Of a stretch of 64,000 nucleotides of DNA, positions 23,590 through 38,084 are shown one piece after another. The stretch spans positions 496,001-560,000 of the forward strand of contig JASVEC010000003.1 in NCBI GenBank assembly GCA_030770535.1. The letters are read 5' to 3'. Both the position numbers and the translations under genes were made by a program. How positions within the stretch are numbered: the stretch's first letter is position 1; each line of letters begins with the position of its first letter. The notes under the pieces are model-generated. The model made no database searches and was not told where the DNA came from. It saw only the letters and a list, made by a program, of their open reading frames with translations. This DNA comes from Batkoa obscura (lineage: Eukaryota; Entomophthoromycota; Entomophthoromycetes; Entomophthorales; Batkoaceae).

Positions 23590-24400
23590 GTGAAAGCACT
23601 TGCAGCAAAATGGATAAAGCAGATTTGATTCAAAGAAGGTCGCATTTTATTGGTTCAAAGCAACCAAGCTATTCATTATTGGCTTAGGCTGAGTGAAACA
23701 GCCTCATCAAAATGTAAACCAACCAATCTCATTTGATGTGGAATGCTTTACACTGTTTTTACATTAGGATCTCTCCGCAATAGATGTAACTAAATTAAGT
23801 ATTTTATGATTCTTTATGGGATTAGTTAATTCCCCGAATTTAATATGCTATATAAGATTAGTTGTTATTATATAGATATATTTAAATCAAAGAGATTCAT
23901 AGTGTAAATTAAGTTAGCATCTTGAGCATACAAATCTCACTATTTTATGAATTATCGTATAAAAAGTATAGTGTGAGGCATTTGATAATGAGATATCCTT
24001 TTATTTTTTGCTTAACTAAATTAATTCTACTTTAATATCAAGTGGTTTATTTGAATTCATAATACGTTTATAATACTTTTGACGATATTATATATATATA
24101 TTATAAATTACATATCCTAAGTTTAAAGTCGAATTTTAATGGGTTAAACTGCTATTTTAAATGTTTACATGTTGTTTTGTAATTTAGCCTTAATTCTATA
24201 ATAAAAAGTCTAGGGTATTTATTAATCACAATATTTTTATCTTAACAAAATATTTCAAGAAAGAGGTTAATTTTAGAAACATCGCAAGTATTGAAACAAT
24301 ATATAACAATAAATGTTACTATATTATATAATATAATTAAACTTTATTTTCAGTAACGGTGTTGCATACAAAAAATTAAAGTTAAAAACAAAAATTACCA

Positions 24401-24504
24401 TATGGGGGTGTTTCTTTGGTTTCATTATTTTTTCCATTTTTTAAGCGCTATTTGAGCGGAAAGATTGTTAGTAAAATTCTTAAACACAAAAATACATCCC
24501 CATA
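24401..24504 (+). mobile_element. MITE copy 4 (best preserved)
   Basis: 104 bp, from TATGGGGGTG to ACATCCCCATA with flanking TA. The core has an inner CGCT-ATTTG-AGCG hairpin. This is a good reference copy for the family. Confidence 0.85.
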
Positions 24505-25180
24505 TAAAGCTTTATATTAAATTAAAATAAAGCATTCCAAATATTATCTATAAAGCAAAAACAATTTATAGTAAAGTATAAATGCTATATATATACTAAT
24601 ATTATTATAAGTCGAAAATCTATAACTGATATCACAATCTAAAATTTACTATACGAAAACACAAAAAATACAAAAATACAAAAACACGCTATTTCAGAAC
24701 AAATGTTAAAACCATTTTAAAGCTTGTAAACTCAGCTCATCTAGTTCACTTTTAGCAACTAATCTATTGTTATTAAAATTAATCAACTTTTCGCAGCTGC
24801 GAATCATGGCAATATTTCATAGTCCTAGCGAACTTGATTGGGGGTAATTTAGCTTAGTTCAGCTACAATTTAAAAGAACCAATTAGTTTGAGCGGATGGC
24901 TAAGTTTTCAAATGGGAAGAGAGTGTCAGGTTGGAGTATTTAAACAAACCAAATATTGTTTTTTATACTTAAATAGCTCACAAATATTTTTATATAAAAA
25001 TATTGGGGCTACTTCGTTAAAGGTATTAACCTATTTTATTACATGGTGCTATTAAAAGATATTGTTATATCTTATCCTTTTGTTTTATGACAAAATTGGA
25101 TAAAATTTGGAATATAAGTATTAACTTTTCAAAAGAGATAGAAAAAAGAAACCAATATTTATTTAGACTAATAAGTAAAA

Positions 25181-26446
25181 ATGTCAAACACTGTTGTGGT
25201 AATACACTATATTTTGTTTTAAATTTGTGCTAAGTTATAAAAGCCTACGGTTTATGGTCATATTATGAAAGAAGTCCTTAATAATGCCCAAAAGGAGTTT
25301 GAAGAAAATGGTATTGATTTAACAGTTTTACAAGAATTAGAAAAGGTACTTTTTTACATCAATTTAATGCTGTGATTGGGGTCACTTAAATACGTTATTT
25401 TACTATTTCCACAACATTAAATTAATCTTTAGCTCTGGGAGACCAAGTTATCAAACTCAAACGTGGCGGACTTCAATGCCTTTGTACCACGAGTTATATC
25501 AACTAGCAATCCAGCACCACCTGGACCTGGAGAAGATACCTATTCAAAATATTATGATACCGTAAATTGGTTTAAAGTTGAAATATAAGTTGATAACAAT
25601 TATTTATGTTAGATAAGCACTCAAGAGCGTACATACCCTCAAGCGAGTAACTCCACTTCTATAAGCTACAGTAGTTTAATGGAGCCTCATCCAAATGTAG
25701 AAAACTATGCAGCAGCCAATTTAGCAAACTTAGTCAATGTCAATAACACCAGCTCATTTCCTTCTCACAGTAATTCAGCAGTAACTAATGATGATTTATT
25801 TACTAAACGTAGTGCTCCTGCACCATACAAACCAGATTACCATAACTATTCACAAGATGCTAATTTTTCGAATAATAGCTCTGAATATTATAAGGACTCG
25901 AAACCAACTATCAATAGATTACCACAGTTAGATGGAGCAAATGATTTACCAGGAATGAAAAATGAGAAGAATATTAATGAAGATAAACTTTCAAGAGAAG
26001 TATGAATGAATGTAGTAAGTTTTATAACAAATTAATTAAATTCATTCTAGGAAGCAGATAAAATTTTAAACAAGAAAATAATGGAAAAGTATGGAAACAA
26101 AAACTTGAATCAATTAGATGGAGAGGGTGGTGAAGATGAAGATGAAGATGTATTAATGTTTTTTAAATTTAAAATTATATTTTAATTTAATTAGGATGCA
26201 ATTAATTCTGATCTAGATGATTCTGAAGAGGATGAAGGAGAAGATGGGGACAAAGATAGTGCTGAACATATTATCCTTTGTCAATACGATAAAGTATTAT
26301 AATATTTAATACCATAAAATGATCTAATAGACGTTTAGGTATCACGTACTAAAAACAGATGGAGATGCAATCTTAAAGATGGTATTATTCTTGTTAATGG
26401 AAAAGAATATTTATTCTCTAAAGCTACTGGGGAGTTTCAATGGTGA
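25181..26446 (+). CDS. TOA1: TFIIA large (alpha/beta) subunit, Toa1
   Basis: Seven exons: 25181-25198, 25244-25345, 25433-25561, 25613 to about 26002, then three more ending at 26446. The N-terminal four-helix region reads TVYGHIMKEVLNN, EFEENGIDLTVLQELEK and LWETKLS, as in GTF2A1/Toa1. A long Asn/Ser/Pro-rich spacer follows. Next come the acidic stretch (DEDEDED and DDSEEDEGEDGD) and the C-terminal beta-barrel segment with CQYDKVSRTKNRWRCNLKDG and a GKEYLF motif, ending FQW. Known role: stabilises TBP on promoter DNA for Pol II transcription. The first coding exon is only six codons, MSNTVV, joined in phase to PTVYGH; this fits the NTVPKLYR start of the human protein. Confidence 0.93.
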
Positions 26447-27012
26447 TTTAAATACCATTTTTTATAATGCGGCATCTTTATCACTATTCAATATATATTA
26501 TACTTTATTTTAAATCAACTTGGATTTTATTTTTGAAATAAAATTTTTGCTTTTTAAATTAAAATTTGTTTATCACTTGACATCTGTTTTATTATTATGA
26601 TAGTAACGTTTAAATTGTTAAAAATAATCAAAAATTTAGCATCATTAATATACATTGTAAGTACGTTTTAAAGATAAAATAGTATTAAAGTGTGTTTTTA
26701 ATATTTTTTTAAATAGAAATAAACAAAATCCTTAAAGTGAAGTTCTAATATTTCAATGAAAGTGGCTAAATCTGTTACTTTGCTGTATAAAATCATCGTG
26801 GTTTTATCCTCTTCTAATGCAAATTGATCAAGTACTAAGGCATAAAAGGCATATTAGCCAATAATATTCTGCCATACTCAATTTGTCCAATCAAGTACCA
26901 AATTTAGTAGACTCTCTTTTTGACTTTGCAAAAGTAGCCAATTAAGTTAGATCAAGATCCCTTAGCACAGATTGACTATAAATTGAAATCGGAAATAATT
27001 TTTTCGATTAGT
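26447..27012. other. Spacer between TOA1 and the Prp4 kinase gene
   Basis: Holds the TOA1 3' region and the kinase promoter. No reading frame or repeat recognised. The 26750-27000 part is somewhat less AT-biased. Confidence 0.5.
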
Positions 27013-28487
<1,475 letters not shown>

Positions 28488-28865
28488 GTTCTAAGTGGTT
28501 AATAAGGTTTTTAGTATTATTTAATAAACCCAAATTGTTTACTAAATATTTTAAGTATAGTTTTGTTTTTCACTTTCATGGGGAATTATAAGGTTTGGTG
28601 GCAAGGTTGATAAATGTTCTATTTGTTTTTTATAGCTCAAAAATTTATTAATATAACTACTGTTGTAAACAAATGTAAATAAAATAATCAAATTAGCATT
28701 ATTCATTTTAATTTTTTTTCATAATTTTCAATCATTTCAAACAATTAAATAGCAATTTAACTATGAATCTACCTAATAAGTTAAAGATTAGATTCAATTT
28801 GCTGTTTTTAAAAATGCTTGAAAACTCAAAAATACTCGAAATTTATTTTATTTTTTATATTATCA
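28488..28865. other. Spacer between Prp4 kinase and MSH6
   Basis: AT-rich 3' flank and MSH6 promoter. Nothing else seen. Confidence 0.5.
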
Positions 28866-31800
28866 ATGGATCCGAAAAAAACCACTACGCCAAATCGAAC
28901 TCCATCAAAAGCCAACTCACAACCAAGTAATGGTAGTCAACGAGATGGGGGAAAGAAAAGTCTTCAAACTTCGCTTTTGTCTTTTTTTACTAAGATTAAA
29001 AAGAAGTCTTCAGACCTTGGTAGAGAAGAGAATAAATATGAAAATGGAAATGGAAACAAGGAGAATATGACTGGAGATGATAAACTATCTAAAATAAAAC
29101 AAAAATTTGATTTAAATTTGAATAAAGTAAATGACCATGATATGGGCGATAATATTGAACCAGCGATGGAAGAAGAGGTGATAAAAACTAGGGTAAATTG
29201 AAATGAAGAAATGTATTGAAGAAATGATTAAAATATATTTATAGAGTGGGAGACAAACAAGAACCACTAAATATTTGTATTCCAGTGATGAAGAGAATCA
29301 AGGTAAACTTTTATCATCATAAAATATAGTTGTTTAGTAAAAACAAATAGAGAGCGATAAAGAGTATAAAGATGAACCACAAAGTAAGATTGTTAAAGAA
29401 GATTTTGATCTTGATATGGATACAGATGAAGAAAGAGATATATGTAAGATCTCTTTTAAATACTTTTAATCGAAATTTATTTTTTATTAGCCAATTTCCT
29501 CAATCAATTTGATAAAAAGGTAGAAACTATTAAAATTAAACAAAGTCCAGTAATTGTTAATCAAGTAGCTATTTTATTGTAATAAGAAAGAGTAATTAAT
29601 TAAAATTTAAAGGCAATGAATTCACCTAAATCTGGGTCTAATAGACTACAAGTAAAAATAATGTCTTGTTTATTTAATACTTTATTTAATTTTTGCAGAA
29701 TTTTGCTTCTGGTGGTGTCACTAAAAAGGACAGTGGATTTACACCTAGTGTAAGGTTATATTCAAATATTCGATAAATTTATTAATAATCTTAGAAATTA
29801 AAAAATAATGCTGAAGAAAGATATCCTTGGTTAGTCAATGTATTAGATGCGAATAGAAATCCACCAGGTAGGATAATAAGCACAACAATAGAATAAACAA
29901 TAACTAAATAAAACTAGATCACCCAGATTATGACATTCGAACATTATATATCCCACAGAGTGCATGGAATAAATTTACACCATTTGAGCGTCAATTTTGG
30001 GAAATTAAATCCACACATTATGATACTGTAGTATTCTTTAAAAAGGGTAAATTTTATGAGTTATATGAAGATGATGCTATTATTGGCCATCAAAAATTTG
30101 ATTTAAAAGTCACCGATCGAGTCAATATGAAGATGGCAGGATTTCCAGAAGGTAACTTTGAGTTTTGGGCAGGCAAGTTTATTGCTCAAGGGTATAAAGT
30201 AGCCAAAGTAGATCAAATGGAATCTGCAGTTGGTAAAACATTAAGAGAAAAAGAAAACAAAGGTAGAAAAACAGAAAATGTTATTCGAAGAGAGTTAACT
30301 TCGATATTAACAAAAGGTACCTTAGTGGATTCCAATATGATACGTAATGATGAATCAAATTATTGTTTAGCACTTAAGCAAATCAATAATTCATTTGGGG
30401 TCGCTTTAGTTGATACTTCAATGGCAGAGTTTAGAATTGGTGCAATTTATGATGATGCTCAATTATCGAAATTAGAAACCTTTTTTTTGCAATATAAACC
30501 AAAAGAAATTGTATATGAAAAGGGAAGAATAACAAATAGTGTGTTGAAGTTACTTAAGTTATATTTGCCAGATGTTTTAAAGAATCCAATTGCACCTGAG
30601 TTGGAGTTTTATGATCATACTAATACTTTAATGGAGCTTAAAAGAAATCAATATTTTGGTACAGAAGATGTGACGCAATGGCCATCCGCCTTAAATGAAA
30701 TCATGAAGGATCAATTGGCACTTTCTGCTTTTGGAGGTTTAACTTATTACTTACAAACCTTAAAATTAGACAAGGATTTGATTAGTTTAAAAAATATTCA
30801 TACTTTACAAGATAAATGGTCAAAAAACACATTACTATTAGATGGACAAACTTTAATAAATTTACAAATATTAGAAAATTCAGATGAAGGTAAAGAGGGT
30901 ACTTTATTTAACTTAATAAATCATGCCATGACACCAAGTGGTAAGAGATTAGTTAAATTATGGATATGTCATCCATTAAGAGACATCAATTTAATTAATC
31001 AAAGATTGGATGCTATTCAATGTATTATGGATGATATGGAAATTCAAGGTAATTTATAATATAATATAATATAATATAATTATATTTATATTATTATAGA
31101 ATTTTCAAAACGACTGGTAGGAATACCAGATTTGGAGAGAATATTATCAAGAATACATGCAGGATCTATAAATATTAAACAGTTATTAACTGTAATTAAA
31201 GCCTTTAAAGAAATTCAAGTAAAATTTAATTATATTATTATTATTATTTTAGTGTTAATTAATTTTTAGTTGATTTTTAATGAATTGAAACCATTGTTAA
31301 CGAATTCTCAATCTTTATTATTGAAAAAGATAGTTGATGATTTTCCAGATCTTACTGAAAAATTAAGTTATTTTGAACTTGGGTTTGATCATGAGCTTGC
31401 GATTAAAGAAGGTAATCCAACTGTTGATAATTTTTGATACAAGAAATTAAATATAATAGGTATTGTTGTACCATTTGCTGGAGTAGAACAGAAATATGAT
31501 AATATAGAAAATAAAATCAAAGAAGTTGAAACTCAATTTCAAGTATATTTAAATGAACAAAAGAAGACATTAAAGTAATAATAAAATTTATCTTAAAAAA
31601 GTTAAAATTAATCATATTTAGGAATCAAAAATTAGTTTATAAGGATATTAACAGAGAGGTATGTTTAATAGAAGCCCCTGCTGATCTTAAGATACCAAAC
31701 AATTGGATTAAAGTATCTCAAACGAAAGTAATTTATAAAAAGTCAAATAATCAATAGTAACTAACTATTATAATTAATAGGCAGTTAAAAGATATAGAAC

Positions 31801-33197
31801 CCCATTTACGATTAAATTGGTAAAAGAATATGAAGAAACAAAAGAGATAAGAACAGGTATTTTAAAAGAAATCCAAAGAGAAGTCTTATTTAAATTTGAT
31901 CAAAATTACAAAACTTGGATGAAAGCTGTAAATGCTTTATCTACTTTGGATGCTATCTTTTCTTTTTATAAAGCAGCTATCTTAATTGGAGGTAAACTAA
32001 AATTATTCAAGTTAATATAAAATACTTAAATAAGATTTTAGAGCCTTGTACTCGTCCTAAATTTAAAGATCCTGCCACTTCAGATTCTTATTTTAAATTA
32101 GTTAATGCTAGACATCCTTGTTTGTTTCAAAGGTAAAATCATTTTTGATCGATTATTTAATATTAATTTTATTTAGTACTGATTTTATTCCTAATGATGT
32201 TAATCTTGGAGGTAGTGACCCTAATGTTTTGTTATTAACTGGACCAAATATGGGTGGTAAATCAACCATTTTAAGACAAGTAAGTTGTTTTTATTTATGG
32301 GTATATAATAGTAATATTAATATTTAAGATATGTATCATCATTATTATGGCTCAAGTGGGTTGTTTTGTACCAGCAGAATACTGTGAATTAACTCCATTT
32401 GATAGTATCTTTACTAGAATTGGTAGTTATTTAATTGAATCAATTTGAAATAGTTATTAATTTTTTTAGGTGCCAATGATAACATATTGGCTGGGCAATC
32501 TACCTTTATGGTAGAACTTTCAGAAACGAGTCGAATTTTAAAAGAAGCAACCAAAAATTCATTAATTATTTTAGATGAGCTTGGTAGAGGTACATCTACC
32601 TTTGATGGGTAAACTTATTTATTATCGAAATTCGCTAAATATTTAATTAAATATTTAGATATTCTATTGCTTATTCAGTTCTATATTACTTATTACAAAA
32701 GATTCAATGCCTTGGGTTATTTTCTACCCATTATCATATGCTAACAAATGAATTTATCAATTATCCTAAAATTAAAATGATGCATATGGATTGTTTAGTG
32801 TTACCAAATTCAAATAAGGTTCAATTCTTATATAAACTTAAACAAGGGGTTTGTAATAAGGTAAGCTTTTATAAAGGAATAATAGTTAGAATATGTTAAT
32901 GTTTTCTTAAGTCGTATGGTATGAATGTAGCATCCATGGCAGGAATCCCGGATTTGGTAAGTTATTAATAAACCAATATAGAATTTAGTTATACTAATTA
33001 AATATAAAAATTATCAGGTTATCCAATTAGCAGAAAAGAAAGCGAATGAATTTGATGAGATTCATAAGATTGAAAGTAATCAAGAAGAATTGCCATTAGC
33101 TTTGTTGGCTGATTTATCAAATTTAATTCAAAATTTAGATACTGAAAATCAAAATCAAGATTATTTAGCTGCTTGGATGTCCCATTTAAAATTTTAA
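28866..33197 (+). CDS. MSH6: DNA mismatch repair protein MSH6
   Basis: About twenty exons split by short introns, roughly 1,050-1,100 residues. The N-terminus carries a PCNA-interaction box, QTSLLSFF, followed by an acidic/basic disordered segment; no PWWP domain is seen. The mismatch-binding domain contains the Phe-x-Glu motif in [13 protein letters not shown] (near 30040). MutS connector, core and clamp regions follow (largest exon about 29918-31056). The ATPase has Walker [10 protein letters not shown] (near 32240), Walker [17 protein letters not shown] (near 32565), and a FSTHYH motif. It ends AAWMSHLKF. Role: partner of MSH2 in MutS-alpha, recognising base-base mismatches and small loops. 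The ATG at 28866 gives MDPKKTTT; an upstream in-frame start is possible but less like the family. Confidence 0.95.
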
Positions 33198-33324
33198 ATA
33201 AACTAAATGTACTGTTTTTTATATAAAAAAGCTATTTTAAAAAAAAATATTATTTTGAATAAACAAATCTCACACTTTTATACAAAAAAATTCATTATTA
33301 TAAAAGAGTTTATTGTTTTCAAAT

Positions 33325-33330
33325 AAAAAA
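33325..33330 (-). terminator. Pol III T-run after tRNA-Lys
   Basis: Six T on the minus strand, about 17 bases beyond the tRNA-Lys 3' end. Confidence 0.6.
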
Positions 33331-33346
33331 TATTGGTTATTTTCAT

Positions 33347-33419
33347 AGCCTAATATGGGGCTCGAACCCATGACCCTGAGATTAAAAGTCTCATGCTCTA
33401 CCGACTGAGCTAATCAGGC
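33347..33419 (-). tRNA. tRNA-Lys (anticodon UUU)
   Basis: 72-base cloverleaf plus discriminator. Acceptor GCCTGAT pairs with ATTAGGC (one G-U). The D-arm is GCTC-AGTCGGTA-GAGC, the anticodon arm TGAGA-CTTTTAA-TCTCA with anticodon TTT, and the T-arm ATGGG-TTCGAGC-CCCAT. No intron. The discriminator base is U, which is unusual for eukaryotic tRNA-Lys (normally a purine). Confidence 0.97.
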
Positions 33420-33879
33420 GTCTGTTAATTATTGAAAAACAGTCGCTATTAATTTATATCAAGTTAAATTAAAATTGATAAATAATTTTTCAAATTATTT
33501 CCTTCATTTTATTTACTATACTTGTTTTTATAACAAAAATGGTATAATTTTAGCAAACATTATTTATAATATAGAATAATTTTTAAAACATTTTATTTGA
33601 TTAGTTTTATTTTTGTTTTTATATGATTATTATATTTCTTAGTTTAATTTTAGATGGCTACTATATTTTCATTATTCACTTTAATTTTTTTTCTTTTGTA
33701 GGGTGGGTTTCTTTTAAATTCATAAAGTTGTACTCTTTAGCAACCGTTATAATTTATCTATAAACGATTAATACTTTTTTTAGCCTTTGGAATCCATCGA
33801 TATATTAAATGAACAAACTAAATGTCCGATTACAAAAATATCAATTAAGCAAACTAGCAATAATTTATTTCCAAAATAT
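33420..33879. other. Spacer between tRNA-Lys and alpha-tubulin 1
   Basis: The 3' flank of the tubulin gene and 5' flank of the tRNA. AT-rich; no other element recognised. Confidence 0.5.
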
Positions 33880-35235
33880 TTAATAGTCATCTTCAACAAC
33901 TTCATCGTTTTGATCAGCAGAGTCAACAGCGACTTCTTGGTAATCTCTTTCGAGGGCAGCAAGATCTTCTCTAGCTTCAGAAAATTCTCCTTCTTCCATA
34001 CCTTCACCAACATACCAATGTACGAAAGCACGTTTAGCGTACATAAGATCGAATTTATGGTCAAGGCGAGACCAAGCTTCAGCAATGGCAGTGTTGTTAG
34101 AAAGAGCACAGACAGCACGTGGTACATGGGCTTGTTCAGAGTCTGGGAAGACAGATGGGGTACGGTTGTTAATACCAACCTTGAAACCACATGGGGACCA
34201 GTCAACAAATTGAATGGTACGGGAGGTTTTAAGTTTAGCAATGATTTGGTTGGTTTCCTTTGGAACAACATCACCACGGTATAAGAGGGCACAAGCCATA
34301 TATTTACCTTTACGTGGGTCACATTTAACCATAACGTTACGTGGTTCAAAACAAGAGTTAGTAATATCATTGACATTCAAAGATTCATGGGAAGCTTTAG
34401 CAGCTGAAATAATTGGAGCATAAGAAACCAATGGGAAATGAATACGTGGGAATGGTACTAAATTGGTTTGGAATTCATTAAGATCAACATTAAGAGCACC
34501 ACCGAAACGGAGGGAAGCAGTGATAGAAGAAACTACTTGAGCAATCATGTTGTTAAGATTTTGGTAGCTTGGACGTTCAATACCAAGATTAGTTTTGCAA
34601 ATATCATAGATAGCTTGATTGTCAACCATGAATGAACAGTCGGAGTGTTCAAGGGTGGTATGGGTGGTAAGGATAGAGTTATATGGTTCAACAACAGAGG
34701 AAGAGATTTCTGGAGCTGGGTAAACAGAGAACTCAAGCTTAGCTTTCTTACCAAAATCGGTAGAAAGACGTTCTAAAAGTAGAGAACCAAAACCGGAACC
34801 AGTACCACCTCCGAAAGAGTGGAAAACAAGGAAACCTTGGAGACCAGCACAGTTATCAGCTAATTTACGGATACGATCCATAACGGGGTCAACAAATTCT
34901 TTACCAACGGTATAATGACCACGGGCATAATTGTTAGCAGCATCTTCTTTACCAGAGATAAGTTGTTCTGGATGGAAAAGGGAACGGAATTTAGAAACAC
35001 GAACTTCATCAATGACAGCTGGTTCTAAATCGACGAAAACGGAGCGTGGTACGTGTTTGCCAGAACCAGTTTCATAGAAAAAGGTACTGAAAGAATCACC
35101 AGCAACATTGTTTGGATTATCACTGTTCATAGAACCATCAGGGTTAATACCGTGCTCTAAACAGTAGAGCTCCCAGCATGAGTTACCGATTTGAATACCG
35201 GCTTGACCAACATGGATAGAAATTACTTCACGCAT
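33880..35235 (-). CDS. TUB1: Alpha-tubulin 1 (canonical copy)
   Basis: Intronless, 451 residues, normal alpha-tubulin length. Start [23 protein letters not shown] is canonical. The tubulin signature [10 protein letters not shown] is present, as is the GTPase-activating Glu in [66 protein letters not shown] and the tail EVVEDDY with a terminal Tyr follow. The K40 loop is altered (PNNVAGDSF), so the usual acetylation Lys is absent. Codon choice is more biased and less AT-rich than neighbours, suggesting strong expression; this is probably the main alpha-tubulin. It forms microtubule heterodimers with beta-tubulin. Confidence 0.97.
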   Translation of the reverse strand: MREVISIHVGQAGIQIGNSCWELYCLEHGINPDGSMNSDNPNNVAGDSFSTFFYETGSGKHVPRSVFVDLEPAVIDEVRVSKFRSLFHPEQLISGKEDAANNYARGHYTVGKEFVDPVMDRIRKLADNCAGLQGFLVFHSFGGGTGSGFGSLLLERLSTDFGKKAKLEFSVYPAPEISSSVVEPYNSILTTHTTLEHSDCSFMVDNQAIYDICKTNLGIERPSYQNLNNMIAQVVSSITASLRFGGALNVDLNEFQTNLVPFPRIHFPLVSYAPIISAAKASHESLNVNDITNSCFEPRNVMVKCDPRKGKYMACALLYRGDVVPKETNQIIAKLKTSRTIQFVDWSPCGFKVGINNRTPSVFPDSEQAHVPRAVCALSNNTAIAEAWSRLDHKFDLMYAKRAFVHWYVGEGMEEGEFSEAREDLAALERDYQEVAVDSADQNDEVVEDDY

Positions 35236-35657
35236 TTTTTAAATTATTACTTTTTTATTAATTAGCCTTGCAGGGTAATGGAGTGAGACAATCAATAAAG
35301 AAATCAATAATTCTATAAATTCTGTGTTCCCCTTTTTATTGAGTCATTCATTAGTAAATTTAACCAATGGTTGACGAATACGAAATAGCGACGAATCATA
35401 TTTTAATGGACAAATTTCGAGAATTAATTATGGGAAAAATAAATAGAACATTGATTACAATTTCTACAATTTATTTATTGGAAATTTAGAAATAATAATA
35501 TACTATATTTATTAAACGTATAAAAAATAAGCAATACGATTTACTAGACTATTATCAATAATAAAGAATAAAATAATTAAAATGTCATTGAACGAATCCA
35601 GAATTAAGTTAAATTTTAATAAAACAATAATATGAAATACATTAACATAAAGCATTT
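35236..35657. other. Spacer between alpha-tubulin 1 and DCTN4
   Basis: Contains the alpha-tubulin 1 promoter at its left, with a near-palindromic AACCAATGGTT, and the DCTN4 3' flank at its right. No other gene seen. Confidence 0.5.
35364..35368 (+). promoter_or_regulatory. CCAAT box upstream of alpha-tubulin 1
   Basis: CCAAT inside the near-palindrome AACCAATGGTT, 129 bases before the tubulin ATG. Orientation is opposite to the gene, which HAP/NF-Y sites tolerate. Confidence 0.35.
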
Positions 35658-37646
35658 TTAATTTAAAATTTTACCCAACTTAAGGTATACCCAAACATGT
35701 ACTGTTTTAAAATCTTCAATTTTTTTTTCTTCTTCAACTTCCATTTCCTCTTCGTCATCTTCATTTCCCTTCATTTGTTTTACCTTGGTGGTATAAGCCA
35801 TTAACAGCGGTAACTAAAACAACATATTAAAAACTAAAAAAGATATTTTCTACTAATTGAGCTTACCACCACTTCTTGCCCAGGTTCTCCTTTAGGTATA
35901 ATAGGTAAATAAACACAAGTTGCATTTTTTACTCTTTCATAAACAGCTTGAAATGGTTTATCTGCATTGTAATCTAATTCTTTTATCTGTTCCATTGTTA
36001 CTTTATCAATCTCGATCATTTCTTCTTCATCTTCTTCCATTAAATTCATTTCAGAAGCATTAGTAGCGTTTCCATCTATACTAAATTTTGGACTAATAAA
36101 TTTAATCTATAACATAAATTAATATTACAATATTGTACATTATATTATTCTCTTTAATCTTACTATATGATTAAAAACAGCATCAAATCTTTTTAATGGG
36201 TCTTCAATATAATCTTGTTTCTGTTCCTCAATTTCCAAAATATCATTGATGTCATTTGATTGTCCTTTAATAAACCAAGTATTTGATAATGGAGAATTCA
36301 GGTGAATAAAAGTTTGAAATTTCAATGGGTTAATAAACTTCAACTTTAATATTGACATCTTATCTTTTCTCAATTCAATAACATCATTTTCAATTTTAAT
36401 ATCTGGTACTTCACGACTAAAAAAATACTAAATAAATACTCTAAAAGCCATTGATATCATTTTCTCTTACTATGCTGGACATTTAAAAAAGAATTTATGT
36501 TCTTGGGACGCTTTAACACTTGGATCCGATATAATTTCATTACAATGCGGACATAATTTACTTCTCCTTGATTTCAAATTTTGTCTTTGTGGATATTTCT
36601 TTTCATTTAAATTTAATCCATAATTAAGTATCTCTTCAACTGAAGGAGCTATAAATTAAATAAACGAATAAAACATATCTGATTAATTATTAAATAAAAA
36701 ACTTACCATTCCCATTAATAACATCTTGTTCTTTCTTTTGATTAAATTCTTTAATTTCTTCCATTAGATTCTCATCTTTTTTAATAAACTGTGATAAAAC
36801 TGAGTTATATTTCTTTCCTCTTAACTTGAACAAATCCAAAACTTTAATATCAAAGCCATCGACCTCTTCAATAGCATACAAGTTAGGATTAAAATTAAAA
36901 AAATAAGGTATCATATGCTCAATATCATAATGTAATTGTAAATTATTAACTTCTTTATAACTTAATTCATTATCTCTTTCAAGTTGGGCAATAGTATCTA
37001 GAAAGGAAGCATTATTAGCACCCTATTAAACTCATATAAAATAAAATAAAATAAAATAAAAACTCACTAGCTAAAAACGATAATTTATCTAATTCAATAT
37101 CATCTTCTCTACTATCATATTTACAGCATGAACACCTAAGATGGAATTTTCTAATGCTTTCACTATCTTTAACACTAGTATCTGGTGGAATAGCCATCAC
37201 TCCTAACTTACTTTGTGGTTCTTCAACTGTTTCTAATACGGTTAGACCAGACTGGCATACTGGACAACTTAAACAATTTCTCCAACATCTAAGAATGATC
37301 ATAAGCATCGTCCCCTCATCTCTTTAAAATGAACTACTTACTTCAATTTTTCCGGTTGAGTAATAATACCTTGTATCTCGAATAAACATATTGGACAATA
37401 ATGAAATAATATTTTTTCTTTTATACAACGATAGCAACATATTTTTAAACAGGTATTACAGAAATGATAATTGATTAAAGGTTGGGTTAAACTTTCTACT
37501 TTGTTTATATGGGATAGAAATTCTGTCTGCTGCCCTTGATTGAAACCATTATTGTTGATACAATGACATTGGTATTGTACGCTTTTTTGGCCCATGATTG
37601 GGTGTGTCTCTAATAGCTTTGGGTCTTTCAGTAGGTCAATTCGCAT
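35658..37646 (-). CDS. DCTN4: Dynactin subunit 4 (p62, DCTN4)
   Basis: About seven exons. The N-terminal half is a set of Cys pairs for zinc: FCNTCLKICCYRC with HYCPICLFEI (near 37370-37480), LSCPVCQSGL and LRCSCCKYDSRED (near 37090-37270). These match the CRYC, HYCPSC, CPGC and CGFCRWTSRD pattern of p62. Further exons give KYPQRQNLKSRRSKLCPHC and HKFFFKCPA, then a beta-rich C-terminal region and an acidic stretch, ending VHVWVYLKLGKILN with stop at 35658. Known role: pointed-end complex of dynactin, which links dynein to cargo. It is flanked by two alpha-tubulin genes. Splice junctions are partly inferred; overall identity is good. Confidence 0.82.
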
Positions 37647-38084
37647 TTTTTTTAAATTGAAATAAGTTTTGAAAAAATAAAAAGTTAAGTTCTTGGTTTT
37701 AGTTTAAATTTCACACTAGTTTTTTGGACTTTAGAATTAAATTTATTTTTGATAGTAAAAACAACTAATGACATTGATATAAAAAATGCTATTTTTAGTT
37801 TTTTATAAACTATAAACTAATCATTATTTTATAATGTTTATTTTATATTATATATATTAAATATCTACTTAACTACTAACAAGACACAAGGATACACTGT
37901 AATAGGCCGAGAATAAAATGAACAAATAACAAATTGGATGACGCTTAATCCCAAGTTCGAACCAAAAAACCAATAAGAATCAAAACTTTGAATCAAATGA
38001 CCTTACAAACTCCTTAGCTTCCGTAATAAAGCAACAAACTAAAAAATTTCTTTTTACTTTTTAATACTCTAAACAAAGCTACAA
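37647..38084. promoter_or_regulatory. Divergent promoter region DCTN4 / alpha-tubulin 2
   Basis: 438 bases between the two ATGs, both genes reading outward. It contains a CCAAT at 37970-37974 on the tubulin side and otherwise AT-rich sequence. Confidence 0.5.
37970..37974 (+). promoter_or_regulatory. CCAAT box upstream of alpha-tubulin 2
   Basis: CCAATAAG, 111 bases before the ATG. Confidence 0.35.

Larger units (their letters stand above)
23447..25180. other. Divergent spacer between DEF1 and TFIIA
   Basis: A shared upstream region of two divergently read genes. It has CCAAT-type pentamers near the DEF1 side (ATTGG at 23585 and 23649), MITE copy 4 in the middle, and otherwise only AT-rich sequence. 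No coding region recognised. Confidence 0.5.

Noticed and set aside
33780-35000. Antisense open frames over both alpha-tubulin genes
   Set aside because: They follow from strongly biased tubulin codons; both tubulin frames are full length and conserved.
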